Shown: positions 50,641-60,520, counted from the first letter of the stretch. The stretch: DNA of 64,000 nucleotides from Streptomyces sp. GESEQ-4 (GCF_017948455.1 NZ_JAFFSU010000002.1:434001-498000); one strand, 5' to 3'. Numbers and translations: made by a program. The notes: generated from the letters alone by a model not told the origin.

Positions 50641-51675
50641 GTGGCAGACGGCGGCAGGCGACAGCGGCGGGCCTTCATCGGGTCGTTCACGGCGGCCGGG
50701 GGCGCCGGGATCGTGACGGCGGCCGTGGACCCGGACACCGGCGCGCTCACCGTCCTGGGCAGCGTGGAGACCGTGCCCGACCCCTCGTATCTCGCCCTGT
50801 CGCCCGACGGGGACACGCTCTACGCGGTCAGCGAGACCGCCGACGGCGCGGTGGCCGCGTACCGCGTGACCGGCGACAAGCCCGAGCCGGCCGGCTCCGC
50901 GGTGCCGGTCGACGGCAGCGGCCCCACGCACCTCAGCCTGTTCGCCGGCCACGTCCTGACCGCCAACTACGGCTCCGGCAGCGTCACCACCGTGCCCCTG
51001 CGCGCCGACGGCACCCTCGCCCCCGCCGCGTCCGGCGTGCTCCGGCACACCGGCTCCGGCCCGCACACACCGCGCCAGCAGAGCCCGCACGCCCACCAGG
51101 TGCAGCCCGATCCGAGCGGCCGGTGGGCCGTCAGCGTGGACCTCGGCACGGACTCCGTACGGGTGTGCACGCTGACCGACGGGAGCCTCGAAGTGCACCG
51201 GGAGATCGCCCTGCGCCCCGGCTCCGGGCCCCGGCACCTGGCGTTCCACCCGCGCGGCTCATACGCCTACGTGCTGAACGAACTGACCCCGACCGTCACC
51301 GTCTGCCGCTGGGACGCAGCGGACGGCTCGCTGAAACCGCTGGCCGAGGCCCCGGTGCTGGCCGGGCAGCCGGCCGGTGACGCCTACCCGTCGGGCATCG
51401 TCGCGTCACCCGACGGCCGTTTCGTGTGGACCGCCACCCGCGGCGAGGACGTGGTGTCCACGTTCGCCGTCGAGGGCGAGGAACTGCATCTGGTGGGCAC
51501 GGTCACCTGCGGCGGCCACTGGCCCCGGGCCCTCACCTCGGCGAACGGCTTCCTCTACGCCGCGAACGAGCGCTCCGGCGACATCACCTGGTTCACCATC
51601 GACCCGGCCACCGGCCTCCCGCGCCCGGGCGGCCTGATCGAGGTCACCGCCGCATCCTGCGTGGTCATCGGTTGA
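50641..51675 (+). CDS. Lactonase/6-phosphogluconolactonase-type beta-propeller
   Basis: A 344-residue seven-bladed propeller of the YbhE family. Blades begin with repeats such as YLALSPDGDTLYAVSE, PHAHQVQPDPSGRWAVSVDLG and RHLAFHPRGSYAYVLNEL, then GIVASPDGRFVWTATRG. No signal peptide, so cytoplasmic. Family members hydrolyse 6-phosphogluconolactone or bind sugars. GTG start with GAGAGGGG upstream. A DasR-like box lies in its promoter, suggesting amino-sugar control; this is inference. Confidence 0.87.
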   Translation: MADGGRRQRRAFIGSFTAAGGAGIVTAAVDPDTGALTVLGSVETVPDPSYLALSPDGDTLYAVSETADGAVAAYRVTGDKPEPAGSAVPVDGSGPTHLSLFAGHVLTANYGSGSVTTVPLRADGTLAPAASGVLRHTGSGPHTPRQQSPHAHQVQPDPSGRWAVSVDLGTDSVRVCTLTDGSLEVHREIALRPGSGPRHLAFHPRGSYAYVLNELTPTVTVCRWDAADGSLKPLAEAPVLAGQPAGDAYPSGIVASPDGRFVWTATRGEDVVSTFAVEGEELHLVGTVTCGGHWPRALTSANGFLYAANERSGDITWFTIDPATGLPRPGGLIEVTAASCVVIG

Positions 51676-51681
51676 ACCAGG

Positions 51682-51800
51682 GCGCCCCGAAGGGGCGCGG
51701 GGCTGTGTCAATATGCGGCTCCGCCGCGTGGGCGCGACCAGCCACGACGCCGCCGCAGACGAACGACGACAGACGGATCCCGGCACTACCCAGCGGAGCG
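51682..51800 (-). repeat. Palindromic intergenic element, copy R8
   Basis: A full copy between convergent genes: hairpin GGGCGCCCCGAAGGGGCGC, CTGTGTCAATATGCGGCTCC, GGGCGCGACCAGCC, ending CAGCGGAGCG directly at the stop codon of the CbiX-like gene (51801-51803). Confidence 0.82.
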
Positions 51801-52724
51801 TCACCGCACGGGCGAGCCCTGCGCCTGCTGCGGAGCGATGCCCAGCGCCGTCGTGTACTTGGCCAGCGCGAGCTTGCCGATCGCGGGGTAGGGGCCGAGC
51901 GGCTCGGCGGCGGAGCAGCCCGCCTCCTTGGCCGCCGCGTCGACCAGGCCCGGGTCGATCTCGGGGCCGATCAGATAGGGCGCCAGGGCCAGCTGCTGCG
52001 AGCCCGAGGAACGCAGCTGCTCGGCGACGGACGAGATCGAGCCGTCCTGGTCGAGCGCCGCCGCCATCACCGGCACCGCGAGGCGCGCGGCGAGCAGCAT
52101 GCCGGTGATCCCGGCCGCCTGCACGGCCTCCTCACCGCCGACCGAGGCCAGGACGATGCCGTCCGCGGCGGTCGCCACGGTGAACAGCCGGGCGCGGTCG
52201 GCGCGGGCCAGACCGGCCTCCGACAGGCGAACGTGCAGCGCCTCGGCGAGCAGCGGGTGCGGGCCGAGCACATCGGTCAGATCGGCCGCGACACGGCTGT
52301 CCATGACCGCCTGGCGGACCCGGCGCAGCAGCGCGCTGTCCGGCCCGGCGAGCAGTGGCACGACGACGGCGACGGGGCCGTCGGGCTGCTTGGCGTCCAC
52401 ACCCGCGGCGCGCGCCTGCTCGTAGCGGGCCGTGCGCTCCTGGGCGGCGTGCGCGAGGACGGACGTGAGCGTGGGGAACTCTCCGTCGTCCCCGTCCAGG
52501 TACCCGATCCGCGCGTCCAGGCCGGGGAGCTCGGAGCGGGCGATGCTCACGACCTCCTCGGAGAGGCTGCGCGTGGCGGCGCTGGGCGTGCCCGGCACCG
52601 CGAGGACGAACGCGGGCGCGCCGTCGGGAGCCGCCAGGGGCTCGGGTCGGCGGTGCCGCCCGGGCTGGCGAGGTCGCGGCATTCGTACTGGCAGGCCGGA
52701 CGCGGGCCCAGTGGGGGAGCTCAT
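51801..52724 (-). CDS. Sirohydrochlorin-chelatase-like (CbiX) protein
   Basis: A 307-residue two-lobed CbiX-family protein. The late block LGPHPLLAEALHVRLSEAG and DGIVLASVGG match the chelatase repeats. The first lobe begins FVLAVPGTPSAAT, where active chelatases have an HGSR motif, so the usual catalytic His is missing and metal insertion is doubtful. The N-terminal 38 residues are Pro/Arg-rich and variable; start 52724. It appears monocistronic on the minus strand and ends at element R8. Confidence 0.75.
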   Translation of the reverse strand: MSSPTGPASGLPVRMPRPRQPGRHRRPEPLAAPDGAPAFVLAVPGTPSAATRSLSEEVVSIARSELPGLDARIGYLDGDDGEFPTLTSVLAHAAQERTARYEQARAAGVDAKQPDGPVAVVVPLLAGPDSALLRRVRQAVMDSRVAADLTDVLGPHPLLAEALHVRLSEAGLARADRARLFTVATAADGIVLASVGGEEAVQAAGITGMLLAARLAVPVMAAALDQDGSISSVAEQLRSSGSQQLALAPYLIGPEIDPGLVDAAAKEAGCSAAEPLGPYPAIGKLALAKYTTALGIAPQQAQGSPVR

Positions 52725-52855
52725 GGCGACGCATGTTACTGGCTTCCTGGGCTCCCTTGTTCGGGGAGGGGGCAGGTGAGCGGTATCCGTCCGGTTTTGT
52801 CTGATGAGTTACGGTCGGATCAGAAGTGCTCAGCGGCTTCCGGCCGGTCTGTGGG

Positions 52856-53914
52856 TCAGTCCCCCTTGACGGTGACCACGGTCAGCATCGCCTCGTCACT
52901 CGGCAGGGTGAACGCGCCCGCCGCGAGGTCCGTCGCGATACGCACGGAGCCGTCCAGCGGATCACCGGCGGACGGGACCCGGCGAGCGCGCGGCAGTTGC
53001 CGGGACAGCTCCTCCTCCAGCGGTACGACGAGCGGGGCGCCGATCTTGAGCAGCCCGCCGGTGACGGCGACCCGGGTATCCGCGTCCGGCGGGCAGACGG
53101 CTGCCGCGGACTCGGCCATGTGCCGGGCGGCCGTGCGCAGGATGCCCGCGGCGACGGGGTCGCCGTCCGCGCACGCGGCCACATGCGGCACGAAGGACGC
53201 GAGGACGGCGGGCCGGTCCGGCCGGGGGTACAGCTTGCCGGGCAGCCCCGGCATCGGTCCGAACTCCTCCTCGGCGCGCGCCAGCAGCACGGCGGACCCG
53301 CCGGGCCGCCCGTCGTACGCGCGCAGCGCCGCCTCCAGTCCGGCCCGCCCGATCCAGGCCCCGCCGCCGCAGTCGCCCAGCAGATGCCCCCAGCCGTCGG
53401 CGCGACGCCAGTTCGTCAGATCCGTGCCGATGGCGATCAGCCCGGTACCGGCGGCGACCACGGCACCGGGCCGCGGCCCGACGGCGCCGACATACGCGGC
53501 GACGCCGTCGGCGACGAGCGCGAGCGTCCGGACACCGAACTCCTGGCGCAGCGCACCCGGGAGTTCGGCGCGCAGGGCGGCGCCGAGCGTGGAGAGCCCG
53601 GCGGCCCCGACGACGGCGGTGTCCAGTTGGCGCACGCCGGTCTCGGTCACCAACGCCCGCACCATGGGCACCAGTTGCTCCATCAGATGCCCCGGATCGA
53701 TACCCTGCGCACCGGTCCGCACCGGCACCCGTGACTCCCGCTGGGCCTTCACGTCCCCCTGCGCGGTCGCCACGACCACGCGCAGGCCGGAGCCGCCGGA
53801 GTCGACGGCGAGGAAACCGGCGGGCGTATCCGCGAGTCGGGCGGGGCCGGACGGGGGCGTCGTCCGCGCGGGGTCAGGCGGAGCCGCATCCGCCCCGGCC
53901 CCCACACCGGTCAC
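52856..53914 (-). CDS. BadF/BadG-type ATPase, N-acetylglucosamine-kinase-like
   Basis: A 352-residue member of the ASKHA fold. The phosphate-1 motif [14 protein letters not shown], the phosphate-2 block [12 protein letters not shown] and [16 protein letters not shown] match the BcrAD/BadFG domain that includes eukaryotic GlcNAc kinases. GTG 53914 overlaps the stop codon of the uracil-DNA glycosylase gene by three bases. The N-terminal 35 residues are Ala/Pro-rich. Acting on an amino sugar would fit the DasR-like box 3 kb away, but other sugars cannot be excluded. Confidence 0.82.
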   Translation of the reverse strand: MTGVGAGADAAPPDPARTTPPSGPARLADTPAGFLAVDSGGSGLRVVVATAQGDVKAQRESRVPVRTGAQGIDPGHLMEQLVPMVRALVTETGVRQLDTAVVGAAGLSTLGAALRAELPGALRQEFGVRTLALVADGVAAYVGAVGPRPGAVVAAGTGLIAIGTDLTNWRRADGWGHLLGDCGGGAWIGRAGLEAALRAYDGRPGGSAVLLARAEEEFGPMPGLPGKLYPRPDRPAVLASFVPHVAACADGDPVAAGILRTAARHMAESAAAVCPPDADTRVAVTGGLLKIGAPLVVPLEEELSRQLPRARRVPSAGDPLDGSVRIATDLAAGAFTLPSDEAMLTVVTVKGD

Positions 53915-54597
53915 GGCAGGCGCCAGTCCACCGGCTGCCCCCCTTGCTGGATCAGCAGGTCGTTGGCGCGGCTGAAGGGGCGGGAGCCGAAGAAGCCGCG
54001 GTCGGCCGACATGGGGGAGGGGTGGGCGGACTCCACTGAGGGGAGAGTGCCGAGCAGGGGGCGGAGGTTGCGGGCGTCGCGGCCCCACAGGATGGACACC
54101 AGCGGCTTGCCGCGCCCCGCCAGCGCCCTGATGGCCTGCTCGGTGACCTCCTCCCAGCCCTTGCCGCGGTGTGCGCCCGGACTGCGCGGCGCGGTGGTGA
54201 GCGCTCTGTTCAGCAGCAGCACGCCCTGCTCGGTCCACGGCGTCAGATCACCGCTGGACGGCTGGGACAGCCCCAGATCCGCGTTCAATTCCCGGAAGAT
54301 GTTGATGAGGCTGCCGGGCAGCGGACGCACATCGGGCGCGACCGAGAACGACAGCCCCACCGCGTGCCCCGGCGTCGGATAAGGGTCCTGCCCCACGATG
54401 AGGACACGGACGTCGTCGAAGGGCTGCTGGAAGGCCCGCAGCACATTCGGTCCCGCCGGAAGATAGGTGCGCCCCGCCGCGATCTCCGCGCGCAGGAAGT
54501 CGCCCATCGAGGCGATCCGTCCGGCGACGGGTTCCAGGGCCTTCGCCCAGCCCGGTTCGACGATTTCATGCAAGGGTCGTGATGCCACGGGCGTCAC
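53911..54597 (-). CDS. ung: Uracil-DNA glycosylase, family 1
   Basis: A 228-residue base-excision-repair enzyme that removes uracil from DNA. The catalytic water-activating loop [18 protein letters not shown] with its Asp, the uracil-binding region and the leucine-intercalation loop [18 protein letters not shown] with the catalytic His are all intact. Standard length, cytoplasmic. GTG start 54597. It overlaps the kinase gene, so they are translationally coupled. Confidence 0.95.
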   Translation of the reverse strand: MTPVASRPLHEIVEPGWAKALEPVAGRIASMGDFLRAEIAAGRTYLPAGPNVLRAFQQPFDDVRVLIVGQDPYPTPGHAVGLSFSVAPDVRPLPGSLINIFRELNADLGLSQPSSGDLTPWTEQGVLLLNRALTTAPRSPGAHRGKGWEEVTEQAIRALAGRGKPLVSILWGRDARNLRPLLGTLPSVESAHPSPMSADRGFFGSRPFSRANDLLIQQGGQPVDWRLP

Positions 54598-54652
54598 CCT
54601 ACTGCCGTACAGGCAACGGCGATCAACCGGTGGCCAAGGCCGTTCGGAGTGC

Positions 54653-55738
54653 TCAACCGATCACCGCCGCACGGACGCACAGCACATCCGGCAGATGCGA
54701 GGCGAGCTGCTGCCAGCTGTCGCCGTCGTCGGCCGAGGCGAACACCTCGCCGTTGCGGTTGCCGAAATAGACGCCAGCCGGATCCCCGTCGTCAGTACAC
54801 AGCGCGTCGCGCAGCACCGTGCCGTAGTGGTCCTCCTGCGGCAGCCCCGCCGACAGCGGCTCCCAGGTCTTGCCCGCGTCCGCCGTGCGGAAGACCCGGC
54901 ACCTGCGGTCGGCGGGCACCCGGTCCGCGTCCGCGTTGATCGGGAACACATAGGCCGTGTCGCCGCGGTGGGGGTGTGTGGCCGCCGCGAATCCGAACGT
55001 GGAGGGCAGGCCCTCGCCGATGTCCGTCCAGTGCGCGCCCGCGTCGTCGCTGCGGTAGACGCCCCAGTGGTTCTGCAGATACAGCCGGTCCGGGGTCGCC
55101 GAGTCCTGCGCGATCTTGTGCACGCACTGTCCGAACTCCGGGTCGGGATCCGGCAGGAACACCGCGGAGACACCGGAGTTGGACGGTGACCAGCTGGCGC
55201 CGCCGTCGGTGGTGCGGAACACGCCCGCGGTCGATACGGCGACCGTCACGGCCTGCGGGTCCCGCTTGTCGGTCACCACGGTGTGCAGGCCCTCACCGCC
55301 GCCGCCCGGCACCCACTGCGAGCGGGTGGGGTGCTCCCACAGCGGACGGACCAGTTCGAAGCTCTCGCCGCGGTCCTCGGAGCGGTACAGCGCGGCCGGT
55401 TCCGTGCCCGCGTACACCACATCCGGTTCGGCGGCGGCCGGGTGCAGCTGCCACACCCGCTCCAGTGAAGCGCCGGTGTCCTTGGGGAACTTGACGGCCG
55501 GCTGGGACGGTTCGGTCCAGGTCCGGCCCAGGTCGTCGGAGTGGAACACGGACGGACCCCAGTGCGCGCTGTCGCCGCCGGCCAGCAGCCGCGGGCGGTC
55601 GCCGCGGGTGTCGAGGGCGACCGAGTAGACGGCCTGTGCGTTGAAGTAGGGACTCTCGTCGAACTCCCATGCGCCACCGCGCCGGCGCCCGATGAACAGG
55701 CCTTTGCGCGTGCCCACGGCGAGCAGTACCTCGGTCAT
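54653..55738 (-). CDS. BNR/sialidase-like beta-propeller protein
   Basis: A 361-residue cytoplasmic propeller. Repeats with the Asp-box flavour recur: [45 protein letters not shown] and [11 protein letters not shown]. The opening [13 protein letters not shown] and [13 protein letters not shown] are typical of the WD40/YVTN/BNR-like exo-alpha-sialidase proteins found across actinobacteria. There is no evidence of sialidase catalytic residues or secretion. Function unknown. Start 55738; the frame extends 19 codons further without a ribosome site. Confidence 0.82.
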   Translation of the reverse strand: MTEVLLAVGTRKGLFIGRRRGGAWEFDESPYFNAQAVYSVALDTRGDRPRLLAGGDSAHWGPSVFHSDDLGRTWTEPSQPAVKFPKDTGASLERVWQLHPAAAEPDVVYAGTEPAALYRSEDRGESFELVRPLWEHPTRSQWVPGGGGEGLHTVVTDKRDPQAVTVAVSTAGVFRTTDGGASWSPSNSGVSAVFLPDPDPEFGQCVHKIAQDSATPDRLYLQNHWGVYRSDDAGAHWTDIGEGLPSTFGFAAATHPHRGDTAYVFPINADADRVPADRRCRVFRTADAGKTWEPLSAGLPQEDHYGTVLRDALCTDDGDPAGVYFGNRNGEVFASADDGDSWQQLASHLPDVLCVRAAVIG

Positions 55739-56043
55739 GCCCAACACCTCCGCGACATCTTTGTCCAGGACACCGGCCAGTCTGCACCCCACCACTGACA
55801 GTCACCTCCGGAAAGGGCTGTCTCGCAGGTCAGGGCGGTGCGGCGGCCCGTGCCGGGTGTTGCGCACGGCCCTGTGCACGGCGCCGATCCCGGACCGGTC
55901 CGGTCATGTTCGGTCAGACGCCGGTGAGCGCGTCGGGCCCGTGGGACGGTCGGCCCGGGGGACCATCCCTGAGCATCCGCGAGCCGTCCGACGTATGGAA
56001 GGACGGTCGGGGATGTTCGCGCGCTCATGAGAGGAAGCCTTCG
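55739..56043. other. 305-bp divergent gap, no gene
   Basis: Shared upstream region of the BNR-repeat gene and the Rv1733c-like gene. Short frames exist on both strands but resemble no family. I see no clear operator. Confidence 0.4.
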
Positions 56044-56628
56044 ATGGCGTTCCGTGGTCCGAAGGTGTGGCTGTGGCGCTGGCGGCGCAACCCGCTCAAG
56101 CGTCAGGCCGACGTGGTGGAGGCCTGGGTGGTGCTCGGTGCCTGGGTGTTCACCGTCCTGGTGGCGGTGTCCGCGGGTCTGGCGGTGGACCGGTCCGTGG
56201 AGCACAGGCTGGCCCGGGAGCGCGTCGAGTGGCGTCCCGCGGTGGCCCGGCTCACCGAGCGGGCTCCGGGCCCGGTCGACACGAACGCGGGATCGGTCAG
56301 CGGCGAGCGGGTGTGGGGCAAGGTGCGCTGGACCGCGCCGGACGGCTCCGTGCACACCGGCCAGGCCCGGGTCCGCACGGGCAGCGCCGTCGGCTCGCCG
56401 GTCACCGTGTGGACGGACCCGCAGGGCCGCCTGGTGACCAGGCCCGCCACCGTGTCCCAGGCTCGCATGCAGGCCGCGATGACCGGCGCGCTGATGGGGG
56501 TGGCAGCGGCGGCGCTTCCCTTCGTCGGAGGCCGGGTCCTGCGCGGCCGGCTGGAGCGCAGGCGCATGGAGATGTGGGACGCGGAGTGGGCGCTGCTCGG
56601 CCCGCTGTGGGGGCGGACCACGGGCTGA
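56044..56628 (+). CDS. Rv1733c-like membrane protein
   Basis: A 194-residue protein with two membrane helices (WVVLGAWVFTVLVAVSAGLAV and AAMTGALMGVAAAALPFVG). The extracytoplasmic domain between them contains WTAPDGSVHTGQARV and WTDPQGRLVTRPAT. This architecture and the opening RRNPLKRQADVVEAW match the Rv1733c family, whose mycobacterial member is induced in dormancy. ATG 56044 has GAGAGGAAG upstream. Role unknown. Confidence 0.8.
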   Translation: MAFRGPKVWLWRWRRNPLKRQADVVEAWVVLGAWVFTVLVAVSAGLAVDRSVEHRLARERVEWRPAVARLTERAPGPVDTNAGSVSGERVWGKVRWTAPDGSVHTGQARVRTGSAVGSPVTVWTDPQGRLVTRPATVSQARMQAAMTGALMGVAAAALPFVGGRVLRGRLERRRMEMWDAEWALLGPLWGRTTG

Positions 56629-56661
56629 GCGACGGGGCCCGGAGGCTACGGCCGGTGGCCC

Positions 56662-58695
56662 TTACCCGCCTCCCAACGTCGCACGGCACACCCGCAGCAG
56701 CCGTTCGTCGTCGACCAAGTCCTGGCCGCCGTATGTGTCGGAGGGCACCTGGTGCCGCCGGACCGAGGCGAGTTCCGCCCGGAGCAGGTCGTGCAGGGGC
56801 GCTCCTGTCGGTCCCATGGCGGCGACGCACTCGGCGACGGTGAGGCGTGTGTACGGATGCTCCGCCCAGACGGAGCGCAGCACCGCGAGCACGGGGTCCG
56901 GCACTGAGGTGATCCGCCAGATCGCGCACGCGGCCGACGTCCGTTCCCAGACGCTGTCGGACTCGGTCATCGGCCGCAGTCCCGCCAGGGCGGGGCGTGC
57001 GACAGGGCCGAGCCGCGCCAGTACGTCGGCCGCCGCCCTGCGCCGATACGCGTCACCGATCGTCAACTCCCGCAGCAGGACGGGCAGTACGGCCTTCACG
57101 TCGCCCTCCACGGACCACAGCGCGTCCGCGGCCGGTACGGCGGATTCGCCGTCCAGCAGCCCGCGCAGCGCCGGTATCGCCTCCCGCGCCGCTCCTCCGA
57201 GTGCCCCCAGGACCCCTGCCGCGTGCTTCACGAGTACGTCCCGCATCCGCGCCTCCTCCGGCAGGCCGAGCAGCAGCCGCAGCACCCCGGGCACACACTC
57301 CCTGTCACGCAGCTCCCGCAGCGCCAGCAGCAGCGTCAACGCGAACGAATGTGACTCGGGGGATTCGAGCGGGACCTCCTCGAGCCCGCGCCGGAACGCG
57401 CGAGCCAACGGCGCCGCTGCCCGGCCAAGACAGGAGATCACCTGGCCCACGTCATGCGGCACGACCGGCCCCGCCAGGACCTCCGCCAGTACCGGCACCG
57501 CTCTGGGATCGCCGGTCTGGGCCAGGACTTTGAGCGGGCCGCCCAGAGACGGCAGGCCGTGCGCCCACTGCTGTACCCACAGGTCGGGACGGGAGGCGAC
57601 CAGCGCGTGGACGTCGTCGGCGGCAGGGCGGGCGATGTCGAGGAGGCCCGTGAGGGCGGACACCGCGGCCTCGCGCAACCGGTCGTCGTCCGTGCCCAGT
57701 TGGGCACCGATCAACGCCACGGGTTCGCTGTAGTCGGCACGCCACTCGCTGAACAGTTTGGTCGACATCCACACGGCGTTGCACCGGTCGACCGGATCGG
57801 GGCTGGTCAACTGACCGCACAACAGGCCGATCCGGTCCGCCACCCGGCTGCCGAGGGCGGTGTGCAGGGTGCGCAGCAGCTGGGAGCCCTCCTCGTCCGA
57901 GGGGCGGAGCCGCCGCAGCCGGCCGACCAGCGTGTCCGTGTCCGGCCGATCCGGCGCGTCCGGAGCGCCAGGCCGCCGTTCGGACCGGTCTCTGAGCAGT
58001 CGTACGACGGTGTCCACCAGGTCGGCCGGGAGCCGGTCGGGGGCGCAGGCCGCCAGCTGGCCCAGTGCGGCGATCCGCAGCGCGGGGCCGTACGGCGGTG
58101 CGCTCTGCGTGGTCAGGAGGTCCAGCGCGCCCGCCGCCTGACCGGGGTGCCGTCGGGCGAAGTGCCCGAGGCTCTCAGCCAGGGCGAGCAGCACGCCGTC
58201 GTCCCGCTCGACCGTGATCCGCTCCCGCAACAGCCGCAGCACCCTTGCCGGTTCGTCCAGGAACCGTACGACCGCTCCCGCTGCCGCTCGCCGCACCCCG
58301 GCGTCCGGGTCCCCGGCCAGCCGGGCGAACTCCCCGGCGCTCGCACGGACCGCGGTGTGGGCCATCGCGTAGCCGCCGCCGAGGAGTTCCGCGCCGTCGT
58401 CCCCGCCGATGCTGACCAGCAGCTCCACGATCCCGCCCCGGTCGGGCACCTCCTCCCGCCCCGCGAGCGCGAACAGGAACGGGACGCAGGCGAGTGTCGA
58501 GTCGTACACGTCGCCCTGGTGGTGCACCGCGCCGTACATGCCGTCGAGTGCGATCTCCCGCTCGGCCGGATCCGCGGACGCGAGCCCGCGCAGCATGCCG
58601 GGCACGTCCTCCGCACTTCCGTACGCGTGCCGCAGCGCGGCCCAGTCGACCTCGTCGATCCCCGTGAACACGTTGTCCTCCCCAGCGAGTTCCAC
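56662..58695 (-). CDS. HEAT-repeat (PBS lyase-like) protein
   Basis: A 677-residue helical scaffold protein. Successive HEAT-like units are visible throughout, for example LLVSIGGDDGAELL, PDAGVRRAAAGAVVRFLDEP, LREAAVSALTGLLDIA and YRRRAAADVLARLGP. The opening reads FTGIDEVDWAALRHAYG, which recurs in Streptomyces HEAT proteins. No enzyme motif is present, and a protein-protein role is likely. GTG start 58695; 67 bp separate it from the AidB-like gene upstream. Confidence 0.85.
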   Translation of the reverse strand: MELAGEDNVFTGIDEVDWAALRHAYGSAEDVPGMLRGLASADPAEREIALDGMYGAVHHQGDVYDSTLACVPFLFALAGREEVPDRGGIVELLVSIGGDDGAELLGGGYAMAHTAVRASAGEFARLAGDPDAGVRRAAAGAVVRFLDEPARVLRLLRERITVERDDGVLLALAESLGHFARRHPGQAAGALDLLTTQSAPPYGPALRIAALGQLAACAPDRLPADLVDTVVRLLRDRSERRPGAPDAPDRPDTDTLVGRLRRLRPSDEEGSQLLRTLHTALGSRVADRIGLLCGQLTSPDPVDRCNAVWMSTKLFSEWRADYSEPVALIGAQLGTDDDRLREAAVSALTGLLDIARPAADDVHALVASRPDLWVQQWAHGLPSLGGPLKVLAQTGDPRAVPVLAEVLAGPVVPHDVGQVISCLGRAAAPLARAFRRGLEEVPLESPESHSFALTLLLALRELRDRECVPGVLRLLLGLPEEARMRDVLVKHAAGVLGALGGAAREAIPALRGLLDGESAVPAADALWSVEGDVKAVLPVLLRELTIGDAYRRRAAADVLARLGPVARPALAGLRPMTESDSVWERTSAACAIWRITSVPDPVLAVLRSVWAEHPYTRLTVAECVAAMGPTGAPLHDLLRAELASVRRHQVPSDTYGGQDLVDDERLLRVCRATLGGG

Positions 58696-58762
58696 TGGTC
58701 GTGAGTGTGCACCACGGCACTGACAACGAAGCGGAATCGGGTCGTGACTGTGTGCGATCCGG

Positions 58763-60445
58763 TCAGTTCGCCGACTCGAGGGCCCGCCGCAGGATCGCGT
58801 CCAGGTCAGCGGCGTCGGGGAGGGTGCCGAAGGCGTGTCCCCAGTCGCCGCCGAGCCGGCTGGCGCAGAAGGCGTCGGCGACCGAAGAGGGGGCGTGCCG
58901 GACCAGCAGGGAGGCCTGGAGGGTCAGGGCCATCCGCTCCACCAGACGGCGGGCGCCCGCCTCGGACCCCTCGGACAGCGCGTCCTGAAGCCGGTTCACG
59001 GCCGTGTCCAGGCGGGCGTCCGCCCCCTGCGCCAGGGCGAGTTCGGCGAAGAGCGCGTCCGCGGTGCCGGGCTCGCGGCGCAACGCCCGCAGCACATCGA
59101 GGGCGTTGACGTTCCCCGAGCCCTCCCAGATCGACAGCAGCGGAGCCTCCCGGTACTGGCGGGGCATGCCCGACTCCTCCACATAGCCGTTGCCGCCGAG
59201 GCACTCCAGGGCCTCCGCGGTGAAGGCCGGGCCGCGCTTGGTGACCCAGTACTTGCCCACGGCGGTGGCGATCCGGCGGAAAGCCGCCTCCCCGGCGTCC
59301 CCGCGCACGGCCCGGTCGGCCGCGCCCGCCAGCCGCAGCGTGAGCGTCGTGGCGGCCTCCGACTCCAGCGCCAGATCGGCCAGGACGTTGCGCATCAGCG
59401 GCTGGTCGACCAGCCGGGCGCCGAACGCGCTGCGGTGCCGCGCGTGATGCCCGGCCTGGACGAGTGTGTGGCGCATCAGCGTGGCCGACATCATCACGCA
59501 GTCCAGCCGTGTGCAGTTGACCATCTCGATAATCGTCTTCACACCCTGGCCCTCGGGCCCGACCAGCCAGGCCACGGTGCCGTCGAACTCCGGCTCGGAG
59601 GAGGCGTTGGAGCGGTTGCCCAGCTTGTCCTTGAGCCGCTGGATGCGGAAGGTGTTGCGGGTGCCGTCGGGTAGGACGCGCGGCACCAGGAAACACGACA
59701 GCCCCCCTTTGTCCCTGAGAGGGGATGCCTGCGCGAGGACCAGGAACACGTCGCACATCGGCGCCGAGGTGAACCACTTGTGCCCGCGCAGCGTGTACAC
59801 GCCGGGCTCGGCGCTGGGCGTCGCCGTCGTGGTGTTCGTGCGGACGTCGGAGCCGCCCTGCTTCTCGGTCATCCCCATGCCCGCCAGCAGGCCCCGCTTC
59901 TCCGTCGGCACCCGCAGCCCGGGGTCGTACTCCCGGCTGGTCAGCAGGGGTTCGTAGACCTTCGCGAGCTCAGGCTGCCGGCGTAGCGCCGGAACGGCCG
60001 CGTACGTCATGGACGTCGGACAGCCGTGCCCGGCCTCCGTGTGTCCCCAAACCAACCCGCCCGCGGTCCGGGCGACATGGGCGCCGGGACGGTCCTCGGC
60101 CCAGGGCGTCGCGGCGAGTCCCTCGGTGACCGCGACGCGCATCAGGTGGTGCCAGCTCGGATGGAACTCGACCTCGTCGATCCGGTTGCCGTACCGGTCG
60201 TGCGTACGCAGCTCGGGCTCGTACCGGTTGGCCAGCTCGCCCCACTCCTGCGCCTCGGCACTCCCGGCCCGCAGCCCGAGCCGCCGGAGCCCCTCCTCGG
60301 CCCACCCGGCACCCTCGCGGCGCAGTCCTTCGAGCAGGGCAGTGTCGTCGGACGCGTCGTACGGGGCCAGGGCAGGGGGCTGGTTGGTCACGTCGTGTGT
60401 GGCGCGGCCCAGAGGGCCTGCTTCGTGCGCGAGTGTTGAGGCCAT
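58763..60445 (-). CDS. AidB-like acyl-CoA dehydrogenase
   Basis: A 560-residue flavoprotein of the AidB branch of acyl-CoA dehydrogenases. GMGMTEKQGGSDVRTNTT binds FAD, GHKWFTSAPMCDVFLVLAQ is typical of AidB, and ECLGGNGYVEESGMPRQYREAPLLSIWEGSGNV, which I break as ECLGGNGYVEE and LLSIWEGSGNV, holds the late signature. In E. coli, AidB belongs to the alkylation response and binds DNA. It is divergent from a PaaX-type regulator across an inverted repeat, which suggests that PaaX controls it. Confidence 0.88.
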   Translation of the reverse strand: MASTLAHEAGPLGRATHDVTNQPPALAPYDASDDTALLEGLRREGAGWAEEGLRRLGLRAGSAEAQEWGELANRYEPELRTHDRYGNRIDEVEFHPSWHHLMRVAVTEGLAATPWAEDRPGAHVARTAGGLVWGHTEAGHGCPTSMTYAAVPALRRQPELAKVYEPLLTSREYDPGLRVPTEKRGLLAGMGMTEKQGGSDVRTNTTTATPSAEPGVYTLRGHKWFTSAPMCDVFLVLAQASPLRDKGGLSCFLVPRVLPDGTRNTFRIQRLKDKLGNRSNASSEPEFDGTVAWLVGPEGQGVKTIIEMVNCTRLDCVMMSATLMRHTLVQAGHHARHRSAFGARLVDQPLMRNVLADLALESEAATTLTLRLAGAADRAVRGDAGEAAFRRIATAVGKYWVTKRGPAFTAEALECLGGNGYVEESGMPRQYREAPLLSIWEGSGNVNALDVLRALRREPGTADALFAELALAQGADARLDTAVNRLQDALSEGSEAGARRLVERMALTLQASLLVRHAPSSVADAFCASRLGGDWGHAFGTLPDAADLDAILRRALESAN

Positions 60446-60454
60446 ACGGTGAGT

Positions 60455-60490
60455 GTTGCACTATTCCTGCGACTGTAGCAATCGTGCAAC
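60455..60490. promoter_or_regulatory. Inverted repeat between AidB-like and PaaX genes
   Basis: GTTGCAC (60455-60461) and GTGCAAC (60484-60490) form a perfect 7-bp inverted repeat with 22 bases between the arms, close to both starts (9 bp and 30 bp). It is a good candidate for the PaaX operator. Confidence 0.55.
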
Positions 60491-60520
60491 GATCCGATCC
60501 GGCCCGTACAGTACGTCCCC

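Noticed and set aside
49171..51249. A 692-codon frame antisense to the FUSC and lactonase genes
   Set aside because: Spans two recognised genes on the other strand and contains no recognisable motif.
51426..53975. An 849-codon plus-strand frame
   Set aside because: It crosses element R8 and is antisense to the CbiX-like and kinase genes, whose motifs are clear.
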